Shown: positions 1-8,691 of the stretch, piece by piece
Numbering within the stretch: position 1 is the first letter of the stretch
Layout of the letters: the number at the start of each line of letters is the position of its first letter
Virus record (IMG/VR): IMGVR_UViG_3300023174_000722
Location: 1-21,202 of that record
Length of the DNA stretch: 21,202 nucleotides
Origin: a virus
Reading direction: 5' to 3' (one strand)
The notes under the pieces: generated by a model
The model's input: only the letters and a program-made list of their open reading frames with translations
What the model was told of the DNA's origin: nothing
The model's database searches: none
Position numbers and translations under genes: made by a program

Positions 1-2
1 CC

Positions 3-1541
3 TTTAGTGTTCAAGCCCCAGGCTTCTTTGGGCTAAACACGCAAGACTCTCCTCTTACATTGGAGGCTGGGTATGCGTCTATTGCCACCAATTGCGTTAT
101 TGACCAATATGGACGTATTGGCGCACGAAAAGGTTTCTCAAGGGTTAATTCATCCTCTGGCAACTTAGGCGCAAACGATGTAAAAGTCATCCATGAGTTA
201 GTGCAACTTGATGGAACAATAACTGTATTGTTTGCTGGTAACAACAAGTTATTCAAGTTAGATGGCTCTAACGCTGTTGTAGAACTGACTTATGGTGGTG
301 GCGGTACTGCCCCAACTATTACTGCAAGCAATTGGCAATGTGCATCTTTAAATGGCATTACCTACTTCTTCCAATCTGGCTTTGACCCTTTGATCTATGA
401 CCCTGCGGTAAGCACCACTACATTTAGGCGTGTGTCTGAGAAGACGGGATATACAGGCACAGTTCCATTGGGAAACATTGTTATTTCTGCCTTTGGTCGC
501 TTGTGGGTGGCTGATACTACGACAGACAATGTAACGATTAGTTTCTCTGACTTGTTGGCAGGACATAACTGGACTGCGGGGACATCTGGAACTCTTGATG
601 TTTCTAGGGTCTGGGCTAATGGTGCAGATCAGATCATGGGCTTGGGCGCACACAATAACTTCTTGGTTATCTTTGGCAAGCGTCAGATATTAGTTTATTC
701 AGGCGCAACAACACCTTCCACAATGTCATTGGCTGACACCATAGGCAACATTGGTTGTTTATCAAGGGATTCCATAGTTTCTACGGGTTCAGACATTGTT
801 TTCTTATCTAACTCTGGTGTGCGTAGTCTTTTGCGTACTATCCAAGAGAAGTCTGCCCCATTGCGTGATTTGTCTAAGAACGTGCGTAATGATTTGATGA
901 CCTATGTGGCGAGTGAGACATTGGCAAATATCAAGGCTGTTTACTCAGAAGTAAATGCTTTTTATCTTTTAACGCTTCCTATTGCCAAACAAGTCTATGT
1001 CTTTGATACAAAGGCTCAGTTGCAAGATGGTTCTGCAAGGGTAACAACTTGGGACTCTATTGAACCAACTGCTCTTTTGTCTCGCAGAAATGGTGATTTA
1101 CTGATTGGCAAGAATGGGTATGTTGGTAAGTATGGGACATATCTTGACCATGCCTCTACCTATCGTTTTCAATATTACACCAACTATGCTGACTTAGGTG
1201 ATGCAAATGTCACATCAATCCTGAAGAAAATCTCTGTGGTGGTTATTGGTGGTACTAACCAAATATTGACAATCAAATGGTCTTATGACTTTTCAGCGCA
1301 ATATTACTCAACCCAAGCAACTATTCCTATTTCTACAATTGCAGAGTATGGAATCGCTGAATATGGTGCAAATGGTAGTCCAGTAGCATACTATTCGACA
1401 GGCATACAGATTGGCACTTTGGTTGGTCAAGCATCAGGATATGGCAAGGTTGTGCAAACTGCTTATGAGATTGAGATCAATGGCTCGGCTATTAGCATCC
1501 AGAAGATTGAGATTCAGGCTAAAAACGGAAAACTTGGGTAA
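3..1541 (+). CDS. Phage virion protein, beta-rich, N-terminus outside window
   Basis: The frame is open to the first base of the window, so the gene starts further left. A TTG at 60 is an internal codon, because the residues before it (PGFFGLNTQDSPLTLEAGYA) continue smoothly into NCVIDQYGRIGARKGF. That opening is typical, as I recall it, of a conserved tailed-phage structural protein. The visible 512 residues are rich in Gly, Ser, Thr, Val and short beta-like segments, suggesting a beta-propeller or beta-sandwich fold of tail or tail-connector type. No signal peptide or membrane segment is seen. It is followed 9 bases later by a tail-fibre-like gene, which fits the virion module. The exact role (tail tube, stopper, fibre base) is inference. 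Confidence 0.75.
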   Translation, partial: FSVQAPGFFGLNTQDSPLTLEAGYASIATNCVIDQYGRIGARKGFSRVNSSSGNLGANDVKVIHELVQLDGTITVLFAGNNKLFKLDGSNAVVELTYGGGGTAPTITASNWQCASLNGITYFFQSGFDPLIYDPAVSTTTFRRVSEKTGYTGTVPLGNIVISAFGRLWVADTTTDNVTISFSDLLAGHNWTAGTSGTLDVSRVWANGADQIMGLGAHNNFLVIFGKRQILVYSGATTPSTMSLADTIGNIGCLSRDSIVSTGSDIVFLSNSGVRSLLRTIQEKSAPLRDLSKNVRNDLMTYVASETLANIKAVYSEVNAFYLLTLPIAKQVYVFDTKAQLQDGSARVTTWDSIEPTALLSRRNGDLLIGKNGYVGKYGTYLDHASTYRFQYYTNYADLGDANVTSILKKISVVVIGGTNQILTIKWSYDFSAQYYSTQATIPISTIAEYGIAEYGANGSPVAYYSTGIQIGTLVGQASGYGKVVQTAYEIEINGSAISIQKIEIQAKNGKLG

Positions 1542-1550
1542 GGAATAACC

Positions 1551-1826
1551 ATGGCAAATTACACGAAAACCACCAACTTTGCGGCTAAAGATGCGCTTGC
1601 GTCAGGCAATGCTTCAAAGGTTGTCAAAGGTACTGAGATCGACACAGAGTTTACTAATATCCAAACTGCTATTACTTCAAAAGCAGATGGAACATTTACG
1701 AACTTCTCGTTTGTTGAAGCATCAAATGTCTTGTATATCTACAATATATCAACGCCTGTGGCAAAGATTGATGCCTCTGGTAATTTGACTGTGATTGGCA
1801 ACATCATTGCGAATGGATCAATGTAA
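1551..1826 (+). CDS. Short tail-fibre-like N-terminal domain protein
   Basis: A 91-residue protein with an AAGGA site before ATG 1551. The opening (MANYTKTTNFAAKDALASGN, then KVVKGTEIDTEFTNIQTAI) resembles the N-terminal, virion-attaching part of many phage fibre or structural proteins. The usual long beta-helical shaft and receptor-binding C-terminus are missing. The end (IDASGNLTVIGNIIANGSM) looks like a trimeric fibre repeat cut short. It may therefore be an adaptor to which another fibre protein binds, or a virion protein in its own right. Its stop overlaps the next ATG (TAATG at 1824-1828), so the two are probably translationally coupled. Function is by resemblance only. Confidence 0.65.
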   Translation: MANYTKTTNFAAKDALASGNASKVVKGTEIDTEFTNIQTAITSKADGTFTNFSFVEASNVLYIYNISTPVAKIDASGNLTVIGNIIANGSM

Positions 1827-2188
1827 TGAAAGCATCAGAAATCATCAAAGCAGATGCGGTCAAACGCAAAATTGACCCTGATAAAGCCTTGCGTACTATT
1901 AGTGCGTTGGTTAAGGCTAAGTCTGCTGTTTTGATGCAAGAGAGTGATTCTGTATTGCTAGTTCGTAAGATTAACCCAACATCCGCAGAGATTCACTTGT
2001 TTACTGAAGACAACCCAAAAACATTGGCAAAGGCTGTTATTGGCTTTGTCAAGAGAGGTAAAGAACTAGGTATTAAGACTGTCTATGGCAAAGCAGATAA
2101 CCAAGGAATTGTTGAATTGATGAAGCGTCTTGGCTTGAATGTACAAGCATCTGACTTGCAACAGTACAACTGGAAAGCACAGATATGA
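1826..2188 (+). CDS. GNAT-fold-like small phage protein
   Basis: A 120-residue protein starting at the ATG that overlaps the preceding stop; its own stop overlaps the next ATG (ATGA, 2185-2188). It has an alternating alpha/beta layout: an N-terminal helix (KASEIIKADAVKRK), a strand with charged partner (SDSVLLVRKI), a strand with AEIHLFTE, a helix (TLAKAVIGFVKRGKELGI), a strand KTVYGKA and a C-terminal helix (GIVELMKRLGLNV). This resembles a small GNAT acetyltransferase fold, but no clear acetyl-CoA loop (R/Q-x-x-G-x-G/A) is visible, so catalysis is doubtful. The position inside the virion operon suggests an assembly or structural role. The fold call is inference from secondary-structure pattern. 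Confidence 0.55.
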   Translation: MKASEIIKADAVKRKIDPDKALRTISALVKAKSAVLMQESDSVLLVRKINPTSAEIHLFTEDNPKTLAKAVIGFVKRGKELGIKTVYGKADNQGIVELMKRLGLNVQASDLQQYNWKAQI

Positions 2189-4056
2189 GAAATAGTCTTG
2201 CCCTTTTAGGTATACCAGACCTCCCAATCTATGCGTTTCGCCATGTGGGAGATAGAAGGATTCGTCCTCAAGGTGGTGTTTCTAGCGTTGTAGAAAGCGT
2301 ATCAGATACTGTTAGTAATGCGGTAAGTAGCGTTTCAGATGCTTTGGCAACTGTTGATGACACAGTAAATAGTGCTGTGCCTGGCGGTTGGGGAACTGTT
2401 GCATCAATAGCCGTTCCTGCCGCCGCACCCTATGTCCAAGCGGCTAATGCGGTTAATGTGCTTGACAAGGGTGGAAGTCTTGAAGATGTTGCCAAAAACT
2501 ATGCTATTAGCCAAGTTGCTGGTCAGGTTGGTGGTGAAGTAGGCGCAGAAACAGGCTCTAGTTTTGCTGGCAATGTGGCTAGTGGAACTACTGGTGGATT
2601 GCTTAGTGGCAAATCATTAGAGCAATCATTACAAGGTGGCTTAACAAGTGGTGCAATTAGCCAAGTAACACCATCTACTTTATTAAGTTCTAATGGAACA
2701 ACGGGAGCGACAAATATGGCTGATAATTTTGATTTTGCACCAAGTGCGCCTCCTAGTGTGGCGTATGAAGACCCCACTTTTTATCAACAATATTTCAATA
2801 CTGGTGAAGCAGTAAGTGGGAATTATGGTGATCCTAACGCTCTACAAAATAGTTTCTACGGCTATGGCGGTTTAGGCACAGAAAACCCGACAACTGGATT
2901 TGGTTCAACACCAATGACGCAAGCACAAATAGATGCCACTATGCAAACCTATGGTGGCAATAGTTCTTTGGATGCGGCTACACAAGCACTAATCAAACGA
3001 GCATTGGCGGCTGGTGGTACTGCGGCTCAAGGTGCAATGAACTTCTTAGGTCAAAAGGGTGTTATCCAAGGTGGCTTAGGCGCAATTGGCTCATTAAGGC
3101 AAATTGAGGCAGATAAGCAAGCGGCAATTAGGGCGCAAGAAAATCTTGCAAGAGCAACACAACAAGGCGTTGCTGGCTCACAGTTCAGACCAGTTGGCAC
3201 AACCACTCGTTTTGGTACATCCAACTTCCAAGTCGATCCCACTACTGGTCAGTTGACAAGTGCAGGATATACAGCCGCACCTGAGATCACTTCTGCCCAA
3301 AATAGACTTATGGGTTTAGGTGCTAGTTACTTAGCGCAGACTCCTGAAGAAGTTGCTCAACAATATATGTCTAAGCAATATGACTTGCTTGATCCTAGTC
3401 GGCAAAGACAGTTGGCAAACATTAGAAACCAACAGTTTCAGACAGGTCGTGGTGGTTTGTCAGTAGGCTCTACTGGTTTGCGTCCAAGTGGCGCACAAGG
3501 TTTGATGGGTTCTAATCCTGAGTTAGAAGCCTATTACAACGCCTTGGCACAACAAGATGCTCAGTTGGCGGCACAAGCACAACAGGCTGGTCAGCAACAA
3601 GTTTCTTTTGGTACGGGCTTATTTGGTCAGGCTGGTCAGTTAGAGCAACTTGCACAACAGCCATTTGCTTTAAGCCAAGGACTTGCAGAAAAGTCATCTT
3701 TAAGTGGATATAGGGCAGGAGATTTAGGTTATAGAGGCGCATTGGCTGGTGGTGTAATTGGAAGATCGGCAGAAGCAACAGTTAATCCGTATGCTCGTGC
3801 TTTAACAGGTCTTGCTGATCCTGCCTCGTTGTTGTCACAAGGAATAGGACAATCACTTAATGGCTTGTTTACAAATCAGTTTGGTGGGACGCCTCAAGGT
3901 GGGCAAGCGCAACTAGGTCAATACATGGCTGGTGCAATTGCTAACCCACAATCACAACAAGCCAGAATGTTAGCGGAACAAGAAGCCGCTTTCAGGGGAA
4001 CAGACAACTATACTTTTAACCCCATGTATTCTGGTGGTTATGGCGGTTACGCATAA
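2185..4056 (+). CDS. Large Ala/Gly/Gln-rich virion protein, candidate DNA-ejection protein
   Basis: A 623-residue protein. Residues about 32-75 form an amphipathic Ser/Val/Asp-rich stretch (repeats like SVSDTVSNAVSSVSDAL), followed by small-residue segments that could insert in membranes, and then Gln/Ala-rich helices from about residue 290 onward (for example ALAQQDAQLAAQAQQAGQQQ at about 455-474). The tail ends in a Gly/Tyr-rich sequence (YSGGYGGYA). Such composition, with no catalytic motif, is common in internal virion proteins that leave the particle with the DNA. It is coupled to the preceding gene by ATGA and to two further large proteins downstream, a typical trio of ejection proteins in short-tailed phages. 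I infer this role from composition and order; no family motif proves it. Confidence 0.6.
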   Translation: MRNSLALLGIPDLPIYAFRHVGDRRIRPQGGVSSVVESVSDTVSNAVSSVSDALATVDDTVNSAVPGGWGTVASIAVPAAAPYVQAANAVNVLDKGGSLEDVAKNYAISQVAGQVGGEVGAETGSSFAGNVASGTTGGLLSGKSLEQSLQGGLTSGAISQVTPSTLLSSNGTTGATNMADNFDFAPSAPPSVAYEDPTFYQQYFNTGEAVSGNYGDPNALQNSFYGYGGLGTENPTTGFGSTPMTQAQIDATMQTYGGNSSLDAATQALIKRALAAGGTAAQGAMNFLGQKGVIQGGLGAIGSLRQIEADKQAAIRAQENLARATQQGVAGSQFRPVGTTTRFGTSNFQVDPTTGQLTSAGYTAAPEITSAQNRLMGLGASYLAQTPEEVAQQYMSKQYDLLDPSRQRQLANIRNQQFQTGRGGLSVGSTGLRPSGAQGLMGSNPELEAYYNALAQQDAQLAAQAQQAGQQQVSFGTGLFGQAGQLEQLAQQPFALSQGLAEKSSLSGYRAGDLGYRGALAGGVIGRSAEATVNPYARALTGLADPASLLSQGIGQSLNGLFTNQFGGTPQGGQAQLGQYMAGAIANPQSQQARMLAEQEAAFRGTDNYTFNPMYSGGYGGYA

Positions 4057-4066
4057 AGGAGCAATC

Positions 4067-5353
4067 ATGGCAACAGATATCGTAGGTGGATTATTTGGGA
4101 TTACTCCTCAATCGTATGAGGAAGGTGTTTATAACAGATCATTAGAGCGGGCTAAGGCTTATGACGCTCCAGCACAACTGCAAGCATCTTTTGCACAACT
4201 AGGTCGTGGCATTGGTGGTGCTTTGGGTGCGGTAGACCCTACATTGCAGAAGATTTCAGCGTTTCAAAACTTATCTAGTCAGGCTGACTTGTCTACGCCA
4301 GAAGGATATATAAATTTTGGCAAACAACTATTGGCTTCTGGAGATACACAAAGAGGCATGGCGGCTATTCAAATGGGTCAGGATATGGCAAAAAATGTTG
4401 CCGAAACTACGCAAAGATATGCCCAAAGCGGTAAAGCAATAGCAGAAGCCCAAAAAATACAATTAGATTATTCTGATGAACAAGTTGCTAAAAGTACAGC
4501 AAGGAGCGCACTACAAGCGCAAGGTGTAGACGCAACACAAATAGATGCAATTATTAACAACAAAGATGCAAGAACTAGTTTTCTAAAAGATATACAAGAA
4601 AAAACTCAAACTGTTGAGGCAAATGGTCGTGTCTTTTTAATATCAAAACAAGACGGAACAAAAATAGCAGATTTAGGCACTGCACCAGAAAGAGGAACAA
4701 AACTCTCAATTGATCAAAGGCAACAAGATAAATTTGCTGAACGCAGAGGACTTACTCAGGCTGATGCTCTTGCTGAAACAAGTAATTTGGCTAGGGGAGG
4801 CTCACTTGCCTTGGGTTCAATTGCATCAATGAAAGAACAAGATGCTAGTGGACAGTTATTTACTGGCCCATTGGCTAACTCTTATGTTGGCGCAACCAAT
4901 CTTTTGGCTAGTGTTGGTTTGTTAAGTAAAGAGCAAACTGGAAAACTTACTTCCTCGCAAATTTATGACAAGAGTGCAAAAGACCTTGTTATGCAAGATT
5001 TGGGTGGAAAACTTGGCGCACAAATATCAGATGCTGATAGGAAGTTTGTCGAAGATCGTATTCCACAACTTACAACTAGCCAAAAAGCCAGAACTGAATT
5101 GCTCAATAAGTTAGAAGAAATACAGCGTGGCAAGATTGATTACTATAAGAAAATGAACGCTCATGCTAACAAGTATGGAAACTTGAATGACTTTGACTTT
5201 TCAGAAAAGTATTCTGGTGTTTTAAATGCGCCATCTAAATCCCCATCTGGTGCAAAACAATTATCTCCAGTCGATCAACAGGCATTAGATTGGGCTAATG
5301 CTAATCCAAAAGACCCTCGTTCTGCTCAAATTAAACAACGATTAGGGATGTAA
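4067..5353 (+). CDS. Internal virion protein candidate
   Basis: A 428-residue protein starting at ATG 4067, chosen over an in-frame ATG at 4034 because AAAGGAG (4055-4061) sits at the right distance and because 4034 lies inside the upstream gene. The protein begins MATDIVGGLFGITPQSYEEG, is largely helical, and has Gln/Ala-rich coiled segments (about residues 60-190) and a charged C-terminal part with several Lys/Glu helices. The last residues (LDWANANPKDPRSAQIKQRL) look like a conserved terminal motif and may bind another virion protein. No enzyme motif is visible. The neighbouring large proteins on both sides suggest an ejection-protein set. Function is inferred from context. Confidence 0.6.
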   Translation: MATDIVGGLFGITPQSYEEGVYNRSLERAKAYDAPAQLQASFAQLGRGIGGALGAVDPTLQKISAFQNLSSQADLSTPEGYINFGKQLLASGDTQRGMAAIQMGQDMAKNVAETTQRYAQSGKAIAEAQKIQLDYSDEQVAKSTARSALQAQGVDATQIDAIINNKDARTSFLKDIQEKTQTVEANGRVFLISKQDGTKIADLGTAPERGTKLSIDQRQQDKFAERRGLTQADALAETSNLARGGSLALGSIASMKEQDASGQLFTGPLANSYVGATNLLASVGLLSKEQTGKLTSSQIYDKSAKDLVMQDLGGKLGAQISDADRKFVEDRIPQLTTSQKARTELLNKLEEIQRGKIDYYKKMNAHANKYGNLNDFDFSEKYSGVLNAPSKSPSGAKQLSPVDQQALDWANANPKDPRSAQIKQRLGM

Positions 5354-5356
5354 AAA

Positions 5357-6877
5357 ATGGCTGACTTTAATCCTGATGAATATTTGGCTCAACAGCCAAC
5401 ACAACAACCAACTCAACAACCCGTTGAACAACCTACGCAACAGGAGTTTAATCCTAATGCCTATCTTGGAATTGCGCCAAGAACAATAGGACAGGAAATT
5501 TCTCGTCAAGTTGGTTTAACTGGTAGGGCGGCTTATGAAGGGTTTACTGCTCCAGCAACACTTGTTCTTGAGGGCGCAAGAACACTTTACAACTTATTTG
5601 CCCCAGAAAATAAAAAAATGCCTTCTATCGCTGAAGCGCAAGGTCAAATGTTGACATCTGCTGGATTGCCTCAACCAGAAACAGGTTTAGAAAGGGCTGT
5701 TCAGGCTGGAACACAAGCAATGACAGGTACTGCTGGTATTACTGGTCTTGCACAAAAAGTTGCTCCTGCCGCTACTGCATTAACACAAAATGTTGCTGGT
5801 CAACTTATTTCTGCTGGGGCAGGTGCTACTGCTGGAGAACCTACCGCAGAGGCAGTTAAGGCTTATACGGGTAGCGATTTGGCGGCAACTCTTGCAAATA
5901 TAGGAGTAAGTGGTGTAGTTGGAGGCGCAACAAGTAAAGGCGCAATGTCTTTAGTAGATAGAGCAAATAAAACCCCAACTATGACTATGGATGATGTGCG
6001 ATTACGTGCTAATCGTGCTTATACAGCAGTAGATCAGGCGGGAGTCAAATTAAGCCCTACTAATGCTCAATCAATGGTTACAAACATAACTAATGATATT
6101 GAAAAACAAGGATTCTTACTTACTCCAGATGTAAATGCTCCTGCTTTGCGTATGTTGGAGAAAATGAATAATACTTTTGCACAAGGTAAAACTGGATTAG
6201 AAGATATTGCTCAATTACGTACTGCCGTACAAAAAAATCTGTCTACATCAAATGATCCAACAATAAGAAAAATTGGCTCTGAAATTGTTACTGGAATAGA
6301 TAGTCACTTGGCTAATTTAAAACCAGACCCTCAAAATTTTATTTCTGGTGCGGGCAATTTTTCAGAGGCATTAAAAACATTGGGTGAGGCAAGAAAAGAT
6401 TGGAGAAATCTATCTCGTGCCACAACATTAGAAAATATTTTAAATATTGCTGAGGCTCGTGCGCTTGATCCAAAGGCATCTGAAAGTGAATTGATTAGAC
6501 GTGGCTTTATCAATTTGGCGGCAAGTCAAAATAAAATGAAACTTTTTACTGAGCAAGAGCGTAATGCTATTCGTGCTGTTGCTAATGGTGGCCCTGTTGA
6601 TGCTTTACTATCTTTTGTTGGTCAATTTAACCCTGAAAGGGGAAAAATGGCGGCTCTTGCTACTGGTGCTACTGTTGCAAATAAACCCGAATTTGGTATC
6701 CCCTTGGCTACGACTGGGTTCTTAGCAGATAGATTACAAGGTTTATTGCGTAGACAGTCAGCCGAGAAAGCCATTGGTGGAATGTTGTCTGGAAACTTAC
6801 CACCAATTCGTTCTGATATGACTACTGGAGGTCTTTTGGGAGGCATCCTTACAGAACCATTGTCAGCACCTTATTAG
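5357..6877 (+). CDS. Virion protein with N-terminal FNPxxYL repeat
   Basis: A 506-residue protein, start ATG 5357, 3 bases after the previous stop, with only a weak AGGG site upstream. Residues 4-10 and 31-37 are two copies of a FNPxxYL motif (FNPDEYL, FNPNAYL) separated by a Gln/Pro/Thr linker of repeating QQPT units. Residues about 100-200 are Ala/Gly/Thr-rich and could form membrane-interacting helices; the middle (about 210-400) is charged and helical. The two short motifs on a flexible linker look like docking peptides for another virion protein. It is the third large protein of this group, and I infer an internal virion or ejection role. No lytic transglycosylase motif was seen. Confidence 0.6.
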   Translation: MADFNPDEYLAQQPTQQPTQQPVEQPTQQEFNPNAYLGIAPRTIGQEISRQVGLTGRAAYEGFTAPATLVLEGARTLYNLFAPENKKMPSIAEAQGQMLTSAGLPQPETGLERAVQAGTQAMTGTAGITGLAQKVAPAATALTQNVAGQLISAGAGATAGEPTAEAVKAYTGSDLAATLANIGVSGVVGGATSKGAMSLVDRANKTPTMTMDDVRLRANRAYTAVDQAGVKLSPTNAQSMVTNITNDIEKQGFLLTPDVNAPALRMLEKMNNTFAQGKTGLEDIAQLRTAVQKNLSTSNDPTIRKIGSEIVTGIDSHLANLKPDPQNFISGAGNFSEALKTLGEARKDWRNLSRATTLENILNIAEARALDPKASESELIRRGFINLAASQNKMKLFTEQERNAIRAVANGGPVDALLSFVGQFNPERGKMAALATGATVANKPEFGIPLATTGFLADRLQGLLRRQSAEKAIGGMLSGNLPPIRSDMTTGGLLGGILTEPLSAPY

Positions 6878-6886
6878 GAGTAACCC

Positions 6887-7624
6887 ATTGATCCTTTCAG
6901 CCTCCTCCTCCTTGCCCAAGGCGCAGTCTCTGCCATCAAGTCAGGGTGCGCCATGCTCCACGAGGGAAGGATGGAAATTGTTAATGCTAAGAAGACAATT
7001 GAAGGGGCTGTTGGGGATGCAAAGGCTATTGTCAGCGAACTCTCAGGTCTATGGTCGTGGGTTAAAGGTCTATTTGCGCCAACTAACGACAGAATCACGC
7101 CAACTAGCGACACAACTGCGCCAAATGTAGCCAAGCAAAAGGTTGCAAAACAAAAACAATCGTATGAGGAACTGGAACTAAAACTAATCAGCGAAGTAGG
7201 TGCAAATATTGGCGTTTTGTTTGATACACAACAACAAATCAGCAATTACTATCACGAACTAGAAGAAGAATCTAAGACCAATTACAACCCTGAACAAAAC
7301 ACAAGCAAGAAGGCAATTGAGAGGGCGTTGATTGAGTTGCAGTTAGAAAAGTTAATGGAGCAGACAAGAGAGGCGATGGTGTATGCCCCTGCTGAGTTAA
7401 AGGACTTGTATAGCAGATTCTTGGTTATGCACAACAAGATAGAACAAGAGCAAGCGTGGGCTAGGTCAGAGATGATTCAAAGGTCTAGGTTGGCTAGATG
7501 GAAGAAGGAACAAGAAGAAATCTGGGTTATTGAACTTATAAGTGGAGCAATTGCTGTGACGTTTATATCTATATTTTTTGGGTGGATGATGTGGCAAATA
7601 CGAAACTTATCTGGTGGATTCTGA
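6887..7624 (+). CDS. Phage protein with C-terminal membrane anchor, probable ATT start
   Basis: The frame gives 245 residues if started at ATT 6887. TTAGGAG (6873-6879) lies at normal distance from that ATT, whereas the first in-frame ATG (6953) has no comparable site. Residues 2-17 from ATT (IDPFSLLLLAQGAVSAIK) look like a conserved hydrophobic N-terminus. The middle is helical and Lys/Glu/Gln-rich (about 80-205), likely coiled coil. A single membrane segment near the C-terminus (WVIELISGAIAVTFISIFFG, then WMMW) ends in a short tail. The gene sits between virion and lysis genes, and its end overlaps a small membrane-protein gene. It might anchor a complex in the inner membrane; the actual role is unknown to me. 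Confidence 0.65.
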   Translation: MDPFSLLLLAQGAVSAIKSGCAMLHEGRMEIVNAKKTIEGAVGDAKAIVSELSGLWSWVKGLFAPTNDRITPTSDTTAPNVAKQKVAKQKQSYEELELKLISEVGANIGVLFDTQQQISNYYHELEEESKTNYNPEQNTSKKAIERALIELQLEKLMEQTREAMVYAPAELKDLYSRFLVMHNKIEQEQAWARSEMIQRSRLARWKKEQEEIWVIELISGAIAVTFISIFFGWMMWQIRNLSGGF

Positions 7625-7758
7625 TAGGTGTATCTATATGTCTCATTGTCGGTGTAACTTCAATGGCGTATGTAGAAACTCTATACATGAGGGCGCAACT
7701 TAAACAGGAAATGAAAGAGTTGCGTAAGTTGAAACGTGAACTAAAGGAAGAAAAATGA
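7591..7758 (+). CDS. Small membrane protein, i-spanin-like candidate
   Basis: A 55-residue frame starting at GTG 7591, nested in the last 34 bases of the upstream gene in another frame, and ending in an ATGA overlap (7755-7758) with the holin gene. It has an N-terminal hydrophobic segment (LIWWILIGVSICLIVGVTSM, residues 6-25) followed by a Lys/Glu-rich helix (QLKQEMKELRKLKRELKEEK). This one-TM-plus-coiled-coil plan in a lysis block is that of an inner-membrane spanin (Rz-type), though it is much shorter than known Rz proteins. No lipobox partner (Rz1) was found. The AAAGGAAGAA before the next gene lies inside this frame. The overlaps on both sides support a real gene; the function is inference. 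Confidence 0.6.
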   Translation: MANTKLIWWILIGVSICLIVGVTSMAYVETLYMRAQLKQEMKELRKLKRELKEEK

Positions 7759-8228
7759 ATGACCTACTCAATTTACTCAAGGGTGTCGCACCCACGTTGG
7801 CAACTGCTGTCGCTGGCCCTCTGGGTGGCATGGCTATTACCGCTTTGGCTAATAAGTTTGGCGTTTCTGATTCCGTTGATGCTGTTGCTAAGGCTATTGC
7901 GGGTGATCCACAGGCGGCTCAAAAGATTGCTGAGATGGAGTTAGAGTTTGCCAAGTTAGCGGCAGACGCCATGAAGAACGAAGATAACAATGTCTCTACC
8001 CGTTGGTCAGCAGATATGTCATCTGACTCTTGGTTGTCTAAGAACATTCGCCCCATGAGCCTTGTAGCCATCTTTATAGGCTACTTCCTGTTTGCAATGA
8101 TGTCTGCCTTTGGTTTGAATGCTAACGAAGCCTATGTGACTTTGTTAGGTCAATGGGGAATGTTAATCATGGGTGCTTACTTTGGCGGTAGGACTGTTGA
8201 GAAACTTGCAGAGATGAGAAAGAAATAA
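7755..8228 (+). CDS. Holin, 3-TM type
   Basis: A 157-residue protein whose ATG overlaps the previous stop (ATGA) and is preceded by AAAGGAAG. Hydrophobic segments lie at about residues 14-33, 99-120 and 126-145. The region before the second segment (SDSWLSKNIRPM, 90-101) is characteristic of the 3-TM holin family found in phages and gene-transfer agents (Holin_3TMs). Between them runs a charged amphipathic region (about 55-90), and the protein ends in a basic tail (EKLAEMRKK). Holins form holes in the inner membrane at a set time, releasing endolysin or collapsing the membrane potential. The peptidase gene follows after 2 bases, completing a lysis cassette. Family call is good; topology is predicted by eye. 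Confidence 0.85.
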   Translation: MNDLLNLLKGVAPTLATAVAGPLGGMAITALANKFGVSDSVDAVAKAIAGDPQAAQKIAEMELEFAKLAADAMKNEDNNVSTRWSADMSSDSWLSKNIRPMSLVAIFIGYFLFAMMSAFGLNANEAYVTLLGQWGMLIMGAYFGGRTVEKLAEMRKK

Positions 8229-8230
8229 TC

Positions 8231-8659
8231 ATGTTGTTAACACCACACTTCACCCTTGAAGAACTGACGCATACTGACCATAGAGAGTTAGACAATACAC
8301 CTAACAGTTCTGAGATAAACAACTTGAAGCGTTTGGCTGAGATGCTTGAAGAAGTTAAAGACTTGCTAGATGGCAAGCCGATCATGGTTAACTCTGCATT
8401 TAGGTCAAAAGCCGTGAATGACGCTGTGGGTTCAAAAGACACATCACAGCACAGAGTTGGTTGTGCGGCTGACATTAGAGTGCCTGGGCTTACTCCTGAC
8501 CAAGTAGTCAAAGCCATCATTGGTTCGCCAATAGCGTTTGACCAAATCATTCGAGAATTTGATTCTTGGACACATATCTCTGTTCCTAATGCTCCTTCAG
8601 GTACACCACGCAAGCAAGCGTTAATCATTGATAAACAAGGCACACGGGCTTATTCATAA
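8231..8659 (+). CDS. M15-family peptidase, probable endolysin
   Basis: A 142-residue protein typical of the zinc-dependent M15 D-Ala-D-Ala carboxypeptidase-like / L-Ala-D-Glu endopeptidase family used as phage lysins. The zinc ligands are visible: H74 and D81 in SQHRVGCAADI, and H115 in SWTHISV; the acidic residue at 109-111 (EFD) may be the catalytic base. The conserved helix start (FTLEELTHTDHRELDN) and SAFRS (55-59) also fit the family. There is no signal peptide, so it needs the holin just upstream. No cell-wall-binding domain is present, as is usual for lysins acting on thin Gram-negative peptidoglycan. The upstream region GAAATAATC is a poor SD, so translation may be coupled to the holin gene. 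Confidence 0.88.
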   Translation: MLLTPHFTLEELTHTDHRELDNTPNSSEINNLKRLAEMLEEVKDLLDGKPIMVNSAFRSKAVNDAVGSKDTSQHRVGCAADIRVPGLTPDQVVKAIIGSPIAFDQIIREFDSWTHISVPNAPSGTPRKQALIIDKQGTRAYS

Positions 8660-8691
8660 ATTGTTCATATTGATAACGCCTAATACGCAAC

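Noticed and set aside
60-62. TTG 60 as start of the first virion protein
   Set aside because: The frame is open to the window edge with conserved-looking sequence before it and no SD, so the true start is outside.
4034-4066. Longer start (ATG 4034) for the virion protein
   Set aside because: It lies inside the preceding gene in another frame, and AAAGGAG fits ATG 4067.
8167-8643. Minus-strand open frame over the endolysin gene
   Set aside because: It is the mirror of a gene with all M15 catalytic residues and has no SD; a shadow.
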